Origin: JBBIQS01 sp037442205
Lineage (GTDB): Bacteria > Myxococcota > Myxococcia > Myxococcales > UBA5297
Assembly (NCBI GenBank): GCA_037442205.1
Contig: JBBIQS010000071.1
Coordinates: 1-42,186 of the forward strand
DNA length: 42,186 nucleotides
Reading direction: 5' to 3'
The notes below the pieces were generated by a model, which ran no database searches, was not told the origin of the DNA, and saw only the letters and a program-made list of their open reading frames with translations. The position numbers and the translations under genes are program-made. Each line of letters begins with the position of its first letter. The stretch's first letter is position 1. Shown piece by piece: positions 1-8,133 of this stretch.

Positions 1-1597
1 CGGTGAGTCCGCTGACGTCATAGACGTAGGTCCAGACGTCGAAATCCGAGGGCCGGACCTTGGTCCCCCACTCGATCGCGCCCGGGTTGTAGGGCTCGCG
101 CTGCGGCAGGTAGATCTCGGGCGGCACGCTGTCGCTGGCGGTCGCGATGACCGCGTCGGCGTGGAGCACCGCCTGGTTCGCCGCGCGCGCCGGGTGGCTG
201 TCCCACTTGCCGCCCTCGGTGTTGTCCCAGTACCAGTAGCAGCTCGTCTCGCCGTTCAGCAGGAAGTGCCAGGCCTGGTCGGTGTCCGAGCCGCTGCCGT
301 ACTGGATGGCGTCGAGCGAGGTGTGCGGAGCGATCGCCTCGGCGGTGTGGACCCGGTTGGCGGCGGCGACGATCACGCCCCAGCTGTTGCGGTCGGGGCT
401 GTAGCCGTCGGCGGCGGGATCGCCGTTCCACTTCAGGAACTCGGGATCGCCGTTGTCGGCCCCGCTCCAGCTTCCGGGCTCGACGTGGATCACGTCGTTG
501 GCGGCGGGCGGGAAGCGGTCGAGGTAGTCCTGGACCGTGGTGCACTCGAAGCGGCTGGGGTTGGCCTGCAGCCAGCCGACGAAGTTGGCGAAGTTGGAGT
601 GGTAGTAGGAGTCGGTGCCGCCGCCGTAGTTGTCGCCGTCGTGGTGGAGCACGACGATCATCGGGTGGGCGTCGTCGGTGTTGTAGGCCTCGTACTGGCT
701 CAACACCGACTCGTAGAGGAAGGCGCCGAATCCGCCGCGCGCGTCCTCGTTCCCCTCGTAGCGAGCCGCCGGCACCGCGACGATCCGCGTCGATTGCCCG
801 CTGGCCGGGTCGACGTACTCGACGAAGTGCGGCTGGTAGCCCCAGGGCGCGCTGACCTTGGTCGGCGCCCAGAGGTTGGTCAGCTGGACCCAGTTCACGC
901 CGCCCAGGTCGCGCTGTTCGGCGGCGTTGGGCGGGTAGAGGTTGGAGCCGGAGCTGTAGGGGTAGTCGGCCCTGGCGCGGTCGAAGTGGATGTTGTCCAC
1001 CAGGGTCCACTCGATCCCCTCGGCGGCGAAGTCGGGGACGAGGTGCTCGGCGAAGGCGGTCTCGGGCGGGAAGATGCCCTTGGGTCCGCGCGCCGCCGGG
1101 CCGAAGTGGGCCTCGAGCGCGCGGCGGTGGAGCTGGATCTGCAACCGCCGGTCGGCGGAGGGGACGAGCGGCATCAGCGGGTGGTGGTAGCCGATGAGCG
1201 TCAGGTCGAGCCGCGGGTTGCCGGAGGAAGTGGTCAGTCCGCGGCCGCCCGCCCAGCCGTTCTTCCAGCCGGAGAAGCCGCGGCCCGACGACTCCAGTGC
1301 GTCGAGGTTGGCCATCAGCGATCCGGTGAAGCTCACCTGCGCGCCCAGCGAGGACAGCGCCAGGCCCTGCCGCACCGCGTCGATCGGCCAGGCGGTGTAG
1401 GGGCCGGAGCGATCGAAGAGGATCTGCTGGACGTCGAAGCTCCAGTGGTGCGCGTCCTCGGTCTGCACCAGCGACTCGCCCGGCCAGTAGATCGGCTGGT
1501 GCATGTGCCACTGGAAGGCGACGTAGATCTTGGGCTTGGCCTGCGCCGGGACGGCGAGCGCCAGCGCCCCCGCGACGAGCAGGAATCGCAGCTTCAT
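1..1597 (-). CDS. Secreted glycoside hydrolase family 57 protein (3' end beyond window)
   Basis: This is an exported GH57 enzyme, a family acting on alpha-glucans such as starch or glycogen by a retaining mechanism; the exact substrate is not readable. A signal peptide (MKLRFLLVAGALALAVPAQA) is followed by the family's first motif WHMHQP at residues 30-35. The segment GIFPPETAF puts the likely nucleophile at Glu179, and HHDGDNYG puts the likely acid/base at Asp320. GSWSGADNGDPEFLKWNG near residue 375 is also GH57-like. The start is ATG at 1597 with AGGGG upstream. The frame stays open for 532 codons to base 1, so the C-terminus is missing. It lies 20 bp downstream of the lipoprotein gene on the same strand and is probably cotranscribed. 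The Arg/Pro-rich reading of this DNA in another minus frame is a shadow. Confidence 0.9.
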   Translation of the reverse strand, partial: MKLRFLLVAGALALAVPAQAKPKIYVAFQWHMHQPIYWPGESLVQTEDAHHWSFDVQQILFDRSGPYTAWPIDAVRQGLALSSLGAQVSFTGSLMANLDALESSGRGFSGWKNGWAGGRGLTTSSGNPRLDLTLIGYHHPLMPLVPSADRRLQIQLHRRALEAHFGPAARGPKGIFPPETAFAEHLVPDFAAEGIEWTLVDNIHFDRARADYPYSSGSNLYPPNAAEQRDLGGVNWVQLTNLWAPTKVSAPWGYQPHFVEYVDPASGQSTRIVAVPAARYEGNEDARGGFGAFLYESVLSQYEAYNTDDAHPMIVVLHHDGDNYGGGTDSYYHSNFANFVGWLQANPSRFECTTVQDYLDRFPPAANDVIHVEPGSWSGADNGDPEFLKWNGDPAADGYSPDRNSWGVIVAAANRVHTAEAIAPHTSLDAIQYGSGSDTDQAWHFLLNGETSCYWYWDNTEGGKWDSHPARAANQAVLHADAVIATASDSVPPEIYLPQREPYNPGAIEWGTKVRPSDFDVWTYVYDVSGLT

Positions 1598-1617
1598 GGG
1601 AATCCCCTGTGGTTGCG

Positions 1618-3066
1618 CTAGTCCTTGCAGCAGAGGACGCCGCCGCGGTCCCAGTTGCCGGTCGGCGCGCCATTCCAGGTGCAGGACTGGTTGGGGCAGC
1701 CGGCCTTGGTGACGTTGGCGCCCTCGTGCAGGTCGCTGCCGGCGCCGCCCGGGCACTGCCACGGGCCCAGGTTCGGCTCGGCCTCGTTGTAGCCGCAGCG
1801 GCCGGCCTGCGTGCTCGCCAGCGCCCGGGTGAGCACTCCGCAGTTGTTGCCGCCAGTGAGCTGCACCCCCAGGTTGCCGCAGCCGAAGACGTCGTTGTCC
1901 CCGCCGCTGGCGTCGTCGCAGACGGTCAGGGACTGGCTGTGCTGGGCCACGGCGAAGAACATCGACTTGTCCGGCGAACCGGCCGGCACCGAGTCGCGGC
2001 AGCCGTTGGCGCCGGCCTTGGCTCCGACCTCGGTCTTGCCCAGGCAGACGTGCCAGCCGCTGGCGCATAGATCCGCCGCCGAGCAGCCGGTGCCCTCTTT
2101 GTTGGCGCCGTCGTTGCCCGCCTGCCGGTTGCAGGTGGGGACCAGGTTGGCGCGGGTCACCCCGCCCACGCTGAACCCGCCGGAGCAGGAGGCGATGGTC
2201 GGGTAGTCGCCGAGCGACTGGAAGCCCTCGCGCGAGCCGTCGGCGCAGCCGGTGTCCGGCTGCCCCGAGGCGACGCACTGGCCCGACCTGCAGACCTTCT
2301 GCGTCCCGCACGGCGTCCCGTCCGGCTGGTTTCCGAGCGAGGGCGGAGTCTGGCCGGAGCAGCCCTCGACGGTGTGGCACACGTCGGAGACGCCCAGGGC
2401 CAAGGCCACTTGCTGGCTCTTGGAGCCGTGGTCCTTGCAGGTCTGCTCGCCGGGCGAAAGGCACGAGCCGATGGCGGCGCAGCGCTTGTCGGTGATGTTG
2501 GCGTAGGAAGTGCGCCAGCAGGTGAACCCGCTCTGGGCGGTGCCGAGCTTCTCGTAGGAGAAGAAGGCCGAGCAGTCGATGGCCGGGCAACGCGAGTCGT
2601 CAGCGGCCAACACCTCGATGTTGCCGTTGCACTGGGCGCAGATCGCCAGCTGGCTGGGCTCGTCGGGGACGCCGTCGCCGTTGTCGTCGATGCCGTTGCA
2701 CAGCTCGAGCGGCGCGACGCCGTCGGCGAGGTCGACGGTGATCTGCGTGGTCTGCCCGCCGACGATCAGCAGGTTGCTCACCCACACCGAGCGCAGCACC
2801 TGGCCGGCGGCAGAGAAGGTGGCCACCCGCGCTTCGCAGATCCCCGGGCTCAGCTCGGGGACGTCGAGCGTGGTCGTGGGATCCGAGACGTCGGCCGAGG
2901 CGTCGCGGGAATCGCTCTCGCAGCGCACGGTGAGCCCCACGGTCTTGGCGCCGGCGCCGGCGTTGCTGACCCGCGCCTCGAGCGTCCCGAGCGCCGAGCG
3001 CGTGAGGCGATCGTTGCCGCAGCCCACTGCAATGCCCAGCGCTGCCAGGAGGACCGCACGATTCAT
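1618..3066 (-). CDS. Cys-rich lipoprotein with MopE-type metal-binding motif
   Basis: This is a predicted surface lipoprotein of 482 residues. The lipobox IAVGC puts the lipid-bearing Cys at residue 16. A beta-rich N-terminal domain (about 25-115) is followed by LCNGIDDNGDGVPDEP (121-136). That is the acidic repeat motif found in many myxobacterial proteins and annotated as a putative metal-binding (MopE-like) motif. The rest is Cys-rich, and the last about 220 residues contain spaced Cys pairs and a GWHVC segment that look like a repeat-stabilised extracellular domain of unknown function. The start ATG is preceded by GAAGGAA. The GH57 gene follows 20 bp downstream, so an operon is likely and a role in polysaccharide binding or degradation can be inferred but is not shown. 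Confidence 0.85.
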   Translation of the reverse strand: MNRAVLLAALGIAVGCGNDRLTRSALGTLEARVSNAGAGAKTVGLTVRCESDSRDASADVSDPTTTLDVPELSPGICEARVATFSAAGQVLRSVWVSNLLIVGGQTTQITVDLADGVAPLELCNGIDDNGDGVPDEPSQLAICAQCNGNIEVLAADDSRCPAIDCSAFFSYEKLGTAQSGFTCWRTSYANITDKRCAAIGSCLSPGEQTCKDHGSKSQQVALALGVSDVCHTVEGCSGQTPPSLGNQPDGTPCGTQKVCRSGQCVASGQPDTGCADGSREGFQSLGDYPTIASCSGGFSVGGVTRANLVPTCNRQAGNDGANKEGTGCSAADLCASGWHVCLGKTEVGAKAGANGCRDSVPAGSPDKSMFFAVAQHSQSLTVCDDASGGDNDVFGCGNLGVQLTGGNNCGVLTRALASTQAGRCGYNEAEPNLGPWQCPGGAGSDLHEGANVTKAGCPNQSCTWNGAPTGNWDRGGVLCCKD

Positions 3067-3472
3067 GGCTGGTTCCTTCGGAGACCCCTCGGTCGCCCAC
3101 GGGCCGAGGAGAGAACTCGATCAGCTTGAGATTCGAAAGCTCCGCAAACTCCAGAACGGCAGGGCACTCTACCCCTCGCTTGGCTGGCCGGCCATCGCGC
3201 TTCCGACAATGCGTCCGTCGAGCCTCGGCGCCAGGAGTGAGGAGCCGGCGGGCCTGCAGCCCGAGCAGCGCCAGCCCGGCCGCGCGAGTGCATGAACGCC
3301 CCGCTCGCACCTGCTTTCGATCGCCCGAACGCTCGGCCGGTAGGCAGAAAACTTGCCGAGCGTCAACACGCTGCTACGGTGATGTTGCACCGGGCCTCGC
3401 GGCCCTCCCGAACATCCGAGAACTCAAAACCGCCGGGCGCCCAGCGCTCGGCCGACACGCTGGAGCTACGCC
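3067..3472. other. Divergent intergenic region, about 400 bp
   Basis: This spacer separates the minus-strand lipoprotein/GH57 pair from the plus-strand envelope operon, so it should hold promoters for both. I see no credible gene in it: the open frames on both strands are Arg/Pro/Ala-rich and lack ribosome binding sites. The only element I can point to is the promoter-like pair at 3353-3380. Confidence 0.6.
3353..3380 (+). promoter_or_regulatory. Candidate sigma70-type promoter for the 3473-6433 operon
   Basis: TTGCCG (3353-3358) and TACGGT (3375-3380) are separated by 16 bp and lie about 90 bp before the first gene of the operon. The hexamers match the housekeeping consensus only partly, so this is tentative. 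Confidence 0.35.
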
Positions 3473-3628
3473 ATGATGCAGATCCTGGAGCGCAACGTCT
3501 GGTCGATGCTGGTCGCCTCGGTCCTCCTCTGCGCCACCGGCTTCTTCGCCGGCCACCGCAAGGCGCTCAACACCACCGCCCAGGCCATCCAGAGCGCCTC
3601 GGCCACCAGCCTGGTGGCGTTGAAGTAG
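3473..3628 (+). CDS. Small single-span membrane protein (51 aa)
   Basis: This is a short gene starting MMQILERNVW and ending LVALK. Residues about 8-26 (VWSMLVASVLLCATGFFAG) form one hydrophobic segment followed by HRK, which suggests a single membrane span. A Shine-Dalgarno-like GGAG sits 7 nt before the ATG, supporting translation. The function is not recognised. It is first in a same-strand series with the barrel-like protein, lipoprotein and metallopeptidase genes and shares its reading frame with the next gene after an intervening TAG. It could be a small accessory subunit of that envelope system. Confidence 0.6.
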   Translation: MMQILERNVWSMLVASVLLCATGFFAGHRKALNTTAQAIQSASATSLVALK

Positions 3629-3682
3629 CTTCAGCACCGCGGCGCCCGGCATTGCCCGCCGCCCTCAGGCCCCGGAGGGAAC

Positions 3683-4393
3683 CTGAACTACCGAGCTCTT
3701 TGGATCGCCGCTGCCTGCGCGGCGGCGAATGCCAGCTGCGCCCTGGGCCTGGGACCCGCGAGCGCAGCTTCCGGCGGGCTGTGGGCCGACGCCTCGCTCT
3801 CCCTCGTCGAGCCGCCGCCGGGGAAGCCCCTTCCTCCGATCTACGTTCGCCTCGATGACGAGCAACCCGAGCTCCCACCGCCCGCGGGCTACGCGCTGCG
3901 GGCGGGGGTGACCCTCGGCTACGGAACTGGCTGGTTCGGAGATCTGCCGGCGGCGTCCGGGTTCACCCTCGAGCCTCGCCTCGAGGTTGCGCGCCTATCG
4001 CTTCCTTGGATGTTGAGCTTGTCGGCGGGCTATCTGCTGCAGCGGGTGGACTACGCCGGGGCCTTCCGCAACGGGCTGTCCGCGCCCAGCCTCACCGCTG
4101 CAATCGGCCGCCCGGTGACCTCCTGGGCCGCGGCCTACCTCGGCGGCGGAGTCCTCTTCGCCGGCGCGCTGCAGATGGGCACCGCCGGGCAAATCGCCCA
4201 GTTCGGAACCGCCCGGACCTGGGGCGGCCGCGGCCTGGCCGGATGCGAGATCTCCGTCCTGAGGGCGCCGTGGATGACCGCCGCGCTGCGGCTGGAGGGC
4301 GCCTACACCCACACCGGCGAGGCGACCATCCGCGGCACGCGGGCCTCGATGCGCCACCTGGGCGCGAGTGGCCAACTGGTGGCCAGCTTCTAG
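3683..4393 (+). CDS. Exported beta-barrel-like protein, probable CTG start
   Basis: The frame is open from the stop of the preceding small gene (3626) to 4393. Only one initiation site fits: CTG at 3683 with GGAGG 4 nt upstream. From there the product is 236 residues and begins with a plausible signal sequence (MNYRALWIAAACAAANASC). No ATG, GTG or TTG lies in frame before GTG 3908, and starting at 3908 would remove the export signal. The mature part has a Pro-rich stretch and then alternating hydrophobic/polar strands rich in Gly and aromatics (for example LSAGYLLQRVDY), as in small outer-membrane barrels. The family is not recognised. It is the second gene of the envelope operon, 9 bp before the next. 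Confidence 0.65.
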   Translation: MNYRALWIAAACAAANASCALGLGPASAASGGLWADASLSLVEPPPGKPLPPIYVRLDDEQPELPPPAGYALRAGVTLGYGTGWFGDLPAASGFTLEPRLEVARLSLPWMLSLSAGYLLQRVDYAGAFRNGLSAPSLTAAIGRPVTSWAAAYLGGGVLFAGALQMGTAGQIAQFGTARTWGGRGLAGCEISVLRAPWMTAALRLEGAYTHTGEATIRGTRASMRHLGASGQLVASF

Positions 4394-4402
4394 GGGGTGA
4401 CG

Positions 4403-4918
4403 ATGCAGCGAGTCGCTTTGGCGGTGGGGACACTCTGGGCGCTGGCGAGCTGCCATCCGCCGGTCGAGGGAAGCCCGGAGCGCCGCTGTGGGCGCTATTC
4501 CACCAACTCGCTCTTCGGCGCCGCTCGAGTCGCCCGCTTCATGGCGCTGGTCGACGGGACGTCCGTCCCGCTGGCCGACAGCGCCGAGGTCGAGGTGATC
4601 GCCAATCCGAGCTCGGAAGGGAGCGGCGCGGCATTCGTCGCTCCCCTCTACCTGGGCTTCCCTGCCGACTCCACCTTCCCGGAGACCGAGTTCTGCTGCA
4701 CGGTCTCCGGGCTCGGACCGAATCGCGGAATCCCGTTTCAAAAGGTGGGCAACCTCATCATGAGCAGCGAGTTGCAGGTCTCAATCGGTGCGGATCTCGA
4801 CTCCCTCGAGGGTCGGACCCTCTCGCTGGAAGCGACCATCTCCTGCGACCGAATGCAGGCCGGCGCCGCCGCCACAATCAGACCGGTCAACCGGGATGGC
4901 TACCTGTCTGGCCGTTGA
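4403..4918 (+). CDS. Lipoprotein of unknown function
   Basis: This is a 171-residue predicted lipoprotein. MQRVALAVGTLWALASC carries a lipobox (LASC) with Cys17. The mature region has several Cys (RRCGRY, EFCCTV, ISCDRM) and beta-rich sequence; I recognise no family. The ATG at 4403 is preferred over GTG 4397 because the AGGGGG block lies at normal spacing before the ATG. The gene sits 9 bp after the barrel-like gene and 18 bp before the metallopeptidase gene, consistent with one transcript and possibly with an outer-membrane complex. Confidence 0.75.
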   Translation: MQRVALAVGTLWALASCHPPVEGSPERRCGRYSTNSLFGAARVARFMALVDGTSVPLADSAEVEVIANPSSEGSGAAFVAPLYLGFPADSTFPETEFCCTVSGLGPNRGIPFQKVGNLIMSSELQVSIGADLDSLEGRTLSLEATISCDRMQAGAAATIRPVNRDGYLSGR

Positions 4919-4936
4919 GCCCAGCAAGGATCGCGG

Positions 4937-6433
4937 ATGCTTGGATTGAATCGAGACTCGCTCGGCCGCGCAGCTCTCGCCCTGGCCCTCGGCCTCGCCG
5001 GCTGCGTTCACGTCCGGTGCCCGGAGAACGGCGGGGCGCCATGGCGCGAGGTCACCAGCCAGCACTTCGCGATCAAGACCGACCTGAAGCCTCCCCAAGC
5101 GCACGAGATCCTCCGCGGGCTCGAGCGCTATCGGATGGCCCTGGTGCAGGCGCTCAGGCTTCCCGTCGACCCGCCTGGCCGTCTCTCCGGGGTCTTCGTT
5201 TCCGACGACAGAATCTTCCGCGCGCTTCACATGGGCTCGGACGTCCATGGCTTCATGACACGCGACCCGATGATCGTGGCGTGGATCCCACCATTTCGCG
5301 ATTGGATGTACCGGCCCGACTTCATCCACATCCACGAGCTGACTCACTACCTGGCGCAATTCTGGCTGAGAAACCCGCCGCGCTGGCTTCATGAAGGTCT
5401 GGCCACCCACCTCGAAACGCTGCGGGTCTCGGATGCGGGCGACCTGGCGATCATCGGCCAGCAACCGGAGTACCACACCAGCTTCCTCCGGTGGGGCCCC
5501 AAGCCCCTCTCCATCGAGGCGCTTTGGAGCTGGCCCGAGGACGACCCGGACCAGGAGACCACGCACCTTCGCTACGCCTCGAGCTGGCTGCTGGTCCGGC
5601 TGCTGCAGAAGGAAGAGCCCTCGTCGTTCCAGGCCTTTCTTGGCCGCCTCGCCGCCGGCGAGGAGCCGCGCACCGCCTGGAAGGCCGAGTTCTCCGACGC
5701 CAAGGTCGTGCAGCTGAACCTGCGGATGAAGCAGCTGCCCCGCGAGCCCGCCGACGACGGAGCGCACCAGCAGCTCCACCTCCAGCCGGCGGAATGCCTG
5801 CTCACCGAGCGGACGATGAGCGGCGCCCAGTTCCACGACATGCTCGCCGAGCTCTGGCGGACCGCGCCCAGCGACCTGACGACTCCCGAGCGCGTTGCCC
5901 GCCGCCGGGTCGAGCTCGCCAAGGCGCTGCGCCACGATTCCAACGACCTCGAGGCGCGCCTGGCGAGGATCGCTGCCACCAACGACCGCAAAGCCCGAGA
6001 GAGCGACGCCAAGGAGTTGGTTGGAGCCCATCCCGAAGACGCCCGCGCCTGGCTGGCGCTCGCCGGGGCAATGGAGGCCGGGGAAGAGCGAGACGCGGCC
6101 TTCGAGCGGACCGCCCGCCTCGGTGGCGAGAATCCACGGGTCCTCAACAGCGTCGCCTGGTCCTATGTCGAGCAAGGAAGAGCAGCCAAAGCCCTGGCGC
6201 TGGCCGAGCGCGCCGCCGCGCTGCAGCCCTGGTCGTCCGCGATCATCGACACTCTGGCCGCGGCGCTGGCCCTGAGCGGCCGCTGCAACGAGGCCCTGGC
6301 CCAGCAGACGGCGGCGGTGAACCTGCTGAGCGAAGCCGCAGCCAAGGCGGAGCACAACGCCGCGATGTTCAAGCGCCTCGAGCAGTACCGCGCCGGCTGC
6401 GTCGAGAAGCCCTTCATCCCGCCGCCAGAGTGA
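4937..6433 (+). CDS. HExxH metallopeptidase-like lipoprotein with C-terminal TPRs
   Basis: This is a 498-residue predicted lipoprotein (LAGC, Cys23). Residues 131-137 read HIHELTH, giving the zinc-binding HExxH with His133, Glu134 and His137. WLHEGLATHLE (about 150-160) supplies Glu153 as a likely third ligand, as in gluzincin-type peptidases. The C-terminal half (about 300-480) is helical with TPR-like repeats (for example NSVAWSYVEQGRAAKALALA). A role as a surface or periplasmic protease with a protein-binding arm is inferred. The start ATG has AAGGA at good spacing. It is the last gene of the four-gene operon and converges on the lipoprotein gene ending at 6446. The substrate is unknown. 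Confidence 0.85.
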   Translation: MLGLNRDSLGRAALALALGLAGCVHVRCPENGGAPWREVTSQHFAIKTDLKPPQAHEILRGLERYRMALVQALRLPVDPPGRLSGVFVSDDRIFRALHMGSDVHGFMTRDPMIVAWIPPFRDWMYRPDFIHIHELTHYLAQFWLRNPPRWLHEGLATHLETLRVSDAGDLAIIGQQPEYHTSFLRWGPKPLSIEALWSWPEDDPDQETTHLRYASSWLLVRLLQKEEPSSFQAFLGRLAAGEEPRTAWKAEFSDAKVVQLNLRMKQLPREPADDGAHQQLHLQPAECLLTERTMSGAQFHDMLAELWRTAPSDLTTPERVARRRVELAKALRHDSNDLEARLARIAATNDRKARESDAKELVGAHPEDARAWLALAGAMEAGEERDAAFERTARLGGENPRVLNSVAWSYVEQGRAAKALALAERAAALQPWSSAIIDTLAAALALSGRCNEALAQQTAAVNLLSEAAAKAEHNAAMFKRLEQYRAGCVEKPFIPPPE

Positions 6434-6445
6434 GCGCCACCGCCC

Positions 6446-7225
6446 CTACTGGCACTTGCCCGAGGTCGCGTCGCAGTTGCGGCTGGCGAGGGCGCCGCAG
6501 CACTGGAAGTGGTCGGCGCAGGCCGCCCCCACCGGGACGCAGTCCACGCACTTGCTGTTCTGGCAGTTGCCGCTGCAGCACTGCCTGTTCTCGGCGCAGT
6601 CGGCTCCGAGGGCGCGGCAGGGCTTGCAGAATCCGTCCTGGCAGTTCAGCGAAAAGCACCTTTGATTCGAGGCGCACCGCTCGCCCAGACCCACCACGCA
6701 ATCGTTCGGCCAGCTCCCGCGGCAGGTCAGGCCGGAGCAGCACTCCCGGCTGTCGCAGAGGTAGCCCGCTCCCCCGCAGTTGGATCCGCTCCGGCACCCG
6801 CAAGTCGAGGGGTCATCGCACTTCCCCTGAGCGTTGCACCAGCCATTGGCGCACTCTGCCGATCCAAGGCACGGAAATCCATTCGGCAGACCTCCTGGTT
6901 GGTCGGTGCAGGTGCCGGAGGCCAGCAGATCGCATCCTCCGGGAAAGCAGCACTCGCCGGCGCCGGTGCAGTTCGAACCGAGCGCCAGGCACGACCCGGC
7001 ATCCGGCACGGTCGTACTGCCGTCGGCAGGAGTGCCTGCGTCGCCGCCGGGGTTGCCCGCATCCGCGGACGTCGATCCCGCATCCTCGCTCGGCGTGGTG
7101 CCTCCGTCGGAGGTCGCCTGGGAGGCGTCCGACGCCTCGGGCCACTCGGGCTTGGTGAAGTCCACCGCCAGATGGCAGGCGCCCAGCATCAGCGACGCCG
7201 CGAACAGCAGCGCGAGACGGCTCAT
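6446..7225 (-). CDS. Cys-rich lipoprotein with DAG linker
   Basis: This is a 259-residue lipoprotein (LGAC, Cys17). A low-complexity Asp/Ala/Gly/Thr-rich linker (about 30-78) leads to a Cys-rich domain with repeated CC and CxxG patterns (GECCFPGGC, QCCSGNC, ECCSGLTC, QCCGAL). These resemble knottin-like disulfide modules common in secreted Myxococcota proteins. No enzymatic function is visible. The ATG immediately follows the TAG of the upstream gene (TTCTAGATGAGC), with GGGGAGC ahead of it, so the two genes are probably translationally coupled. Confidence 0.85.
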   Translation of the reverse strand: MSRLALLFAASLMLGACHLAVDFTKPEWPEASDASQATSDGGTTPSEDAGSTSADAGNPGGDAGTPADGSTTVPDAGSCLALGSNCTGAGECCFPGGCDLLASGTCTDQPGGLPNGFPCLGSAECANGWCNAQGKCDDPSTCGCRSGSNCGGAGYLCDSRECCSGLTCRGSWPNDCVVGLGERCASNQRCFSLNCQDGFCKPCRALGADCAENRQCCSGNCQNSKCVDCVPVGAACADHFQCCGALASRNCDATSGKCQ

Positions 7226-8089
7226 CTAGAAGCTCCCCGAGAGCAAGGCGGACATGCCGCCGCTCGAATTCGGGCTCAGCGCCAGCTGCGCCGGCTGAGC
7301 GAAGAAGGTGAAGTAGAGCCCGGCGCCCAGCGCCAGGGCGCCGCCGGCGTAGCAGACGTCGGCGATGGTCGCCTGGCGCTGGAAAGCTGACCAGGAGCTC
7401 TCGAATTCGCCGCGGCTGGCGACCTCGCCTTGGCGAGCCTGAGTGGCGAGATCCATCGCCCGCTGGCGCGAGGAGAGCGCCGCCAGCCCGAAGCCGGCGC
7501 CACCGGCGATCAGCGCCGCGCCGGCGGCGTCGAGGACGTAGCCCAGCGTGCGATCGGGATGGGCCTCGGCCTGCGGGGCGGACGCTGCCGGCGAAAGCTG
7601 CAGCGCGGCGAAGACCTCGCGCACCGCCGCCGGCGTGGCGTCGAGCAGCCCCTCGAGCCCGGAGGCGCGGCGGTTGGCGCGGGCCACAGCCTGGTGGCGG
7701 GCGACGTCGAGCAGGGTCAGGCTGAGCAGCCAGGTGCCTCCAAGCCGGGAAACCTCGGGGACCAGCAGGTAGTCGACGCCCAGCGCACCGCCGATCTCCT
7801 CCAGGCAGCTGGCCTCGGTGCAGCCCAGCAGCTTGCGCTGCCGATCGAAGGAGAGCATCGCCCGCAGGTCGGAGCCGGCGAGCACCCGCAGCGGCAGCCG
7901 CGCCACCTCGGCGACCAGGACCGGAGACAGGCCGGCGATGGCCTTGGAGTCGACCTCGCCCAGCCCGCCGACCTCGGGCACCGCCACCGAACGCCGGGGC
8001 GCAGCCGCGCTCGCCGGCGAAGAGAAGGCGGCGGCCAGCAGCGCGCTGGCCAGAAGCCTGGAAGTGAACCGTGTCAGCGAATGAACCAT
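7226..8089 (-). CDS. Exported TolB/CsgG-like N-terminal domain protein with C-terminal membrane segments
   Basis: This is a 287-residue protein. The signal peptide (MVHSLTRFTSRLLASALLAA) is followed by a domain about 35-150 in which a conserved block reads RAMLSFDRQRKLLGC and YLLVPEVSRLGGTWLLSL. This resembles myxobacterial proteins with a TolB amino-terminal/CsgG-like fold that sense or assemble envelope components. The C-terminal third has two hydrophobic segments (around 185-205 and 240-260). The ATG at 8089 is chosen over upstream in-frame codons because the sequence before it is Arg-rich and antisense to the SpoIIM-like gene, and because a -10-like TATCTT lies 7 nt upstream. It is followed directly, with no gap, by the Cys-rich lipoprotein gene. 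Confidence 0.75.
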   Translation of the reverse strand: MVHSLTRFTSRLLASALLAAAFSSPASAAAPRRSVAVPEVGGLGEVDSKAIAGLSPVLVAEVARLPLRVLAGSDLRAMLSFDRQRKLLGCTEASCLEEIGGALGVDYLLVPEVSRLGGTWLLSLTLLDVARHQAVARANRRASGLEGLLDATPAAVREVFAALQLSPAASAPQAEAHPDRTLGYVLDAAGAALIAGGAGFGLAALSSRQRAMDLATQARQGEVASRGEFESSWSAFQRQATIADVCYAGGALALGAGLYFTFFAQPAQLALSPNSSGGMSALLSGSF

Positions 8090-8096
8090 GGCGCCG

Positions 8097-8102
8097 AAGA
8101 TA
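8097..8102 (-). promoter_or_regulatory. -10-like hexamer TATCTT, 7 nt before ATG 8089
   Basis: On the minus strand TATCTT is followed by CGGCGCC and then the start codon, with no ribosome binding site between. This is the arrangement expected for a leaderless mRNA. It gives the 7226-8089 gene its own promoter, separate from the SpoIIM/RDD pair upstream. Confidence 0.5.
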
Positions 8103-8133
8103 TCCCGGTTCGGCGTCGGCGCTTCAAGCGCCC

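Noticed and set aside
18..1673. Long Arg/Pro-rich open frame on the minus strand
   Set aside because: It is out of frame with the GH57 protein that covers the same DNA with clear catalytic motifs; high GC leaves few stops in shadow frames.
4006..7158. Several long plus- and minus-strand frames overlapping the envelope operon
   Set aside because: They are Arg/Ser/Pro-rich without domains and overlap genes with lipobox, HELTH and TPR evidence.
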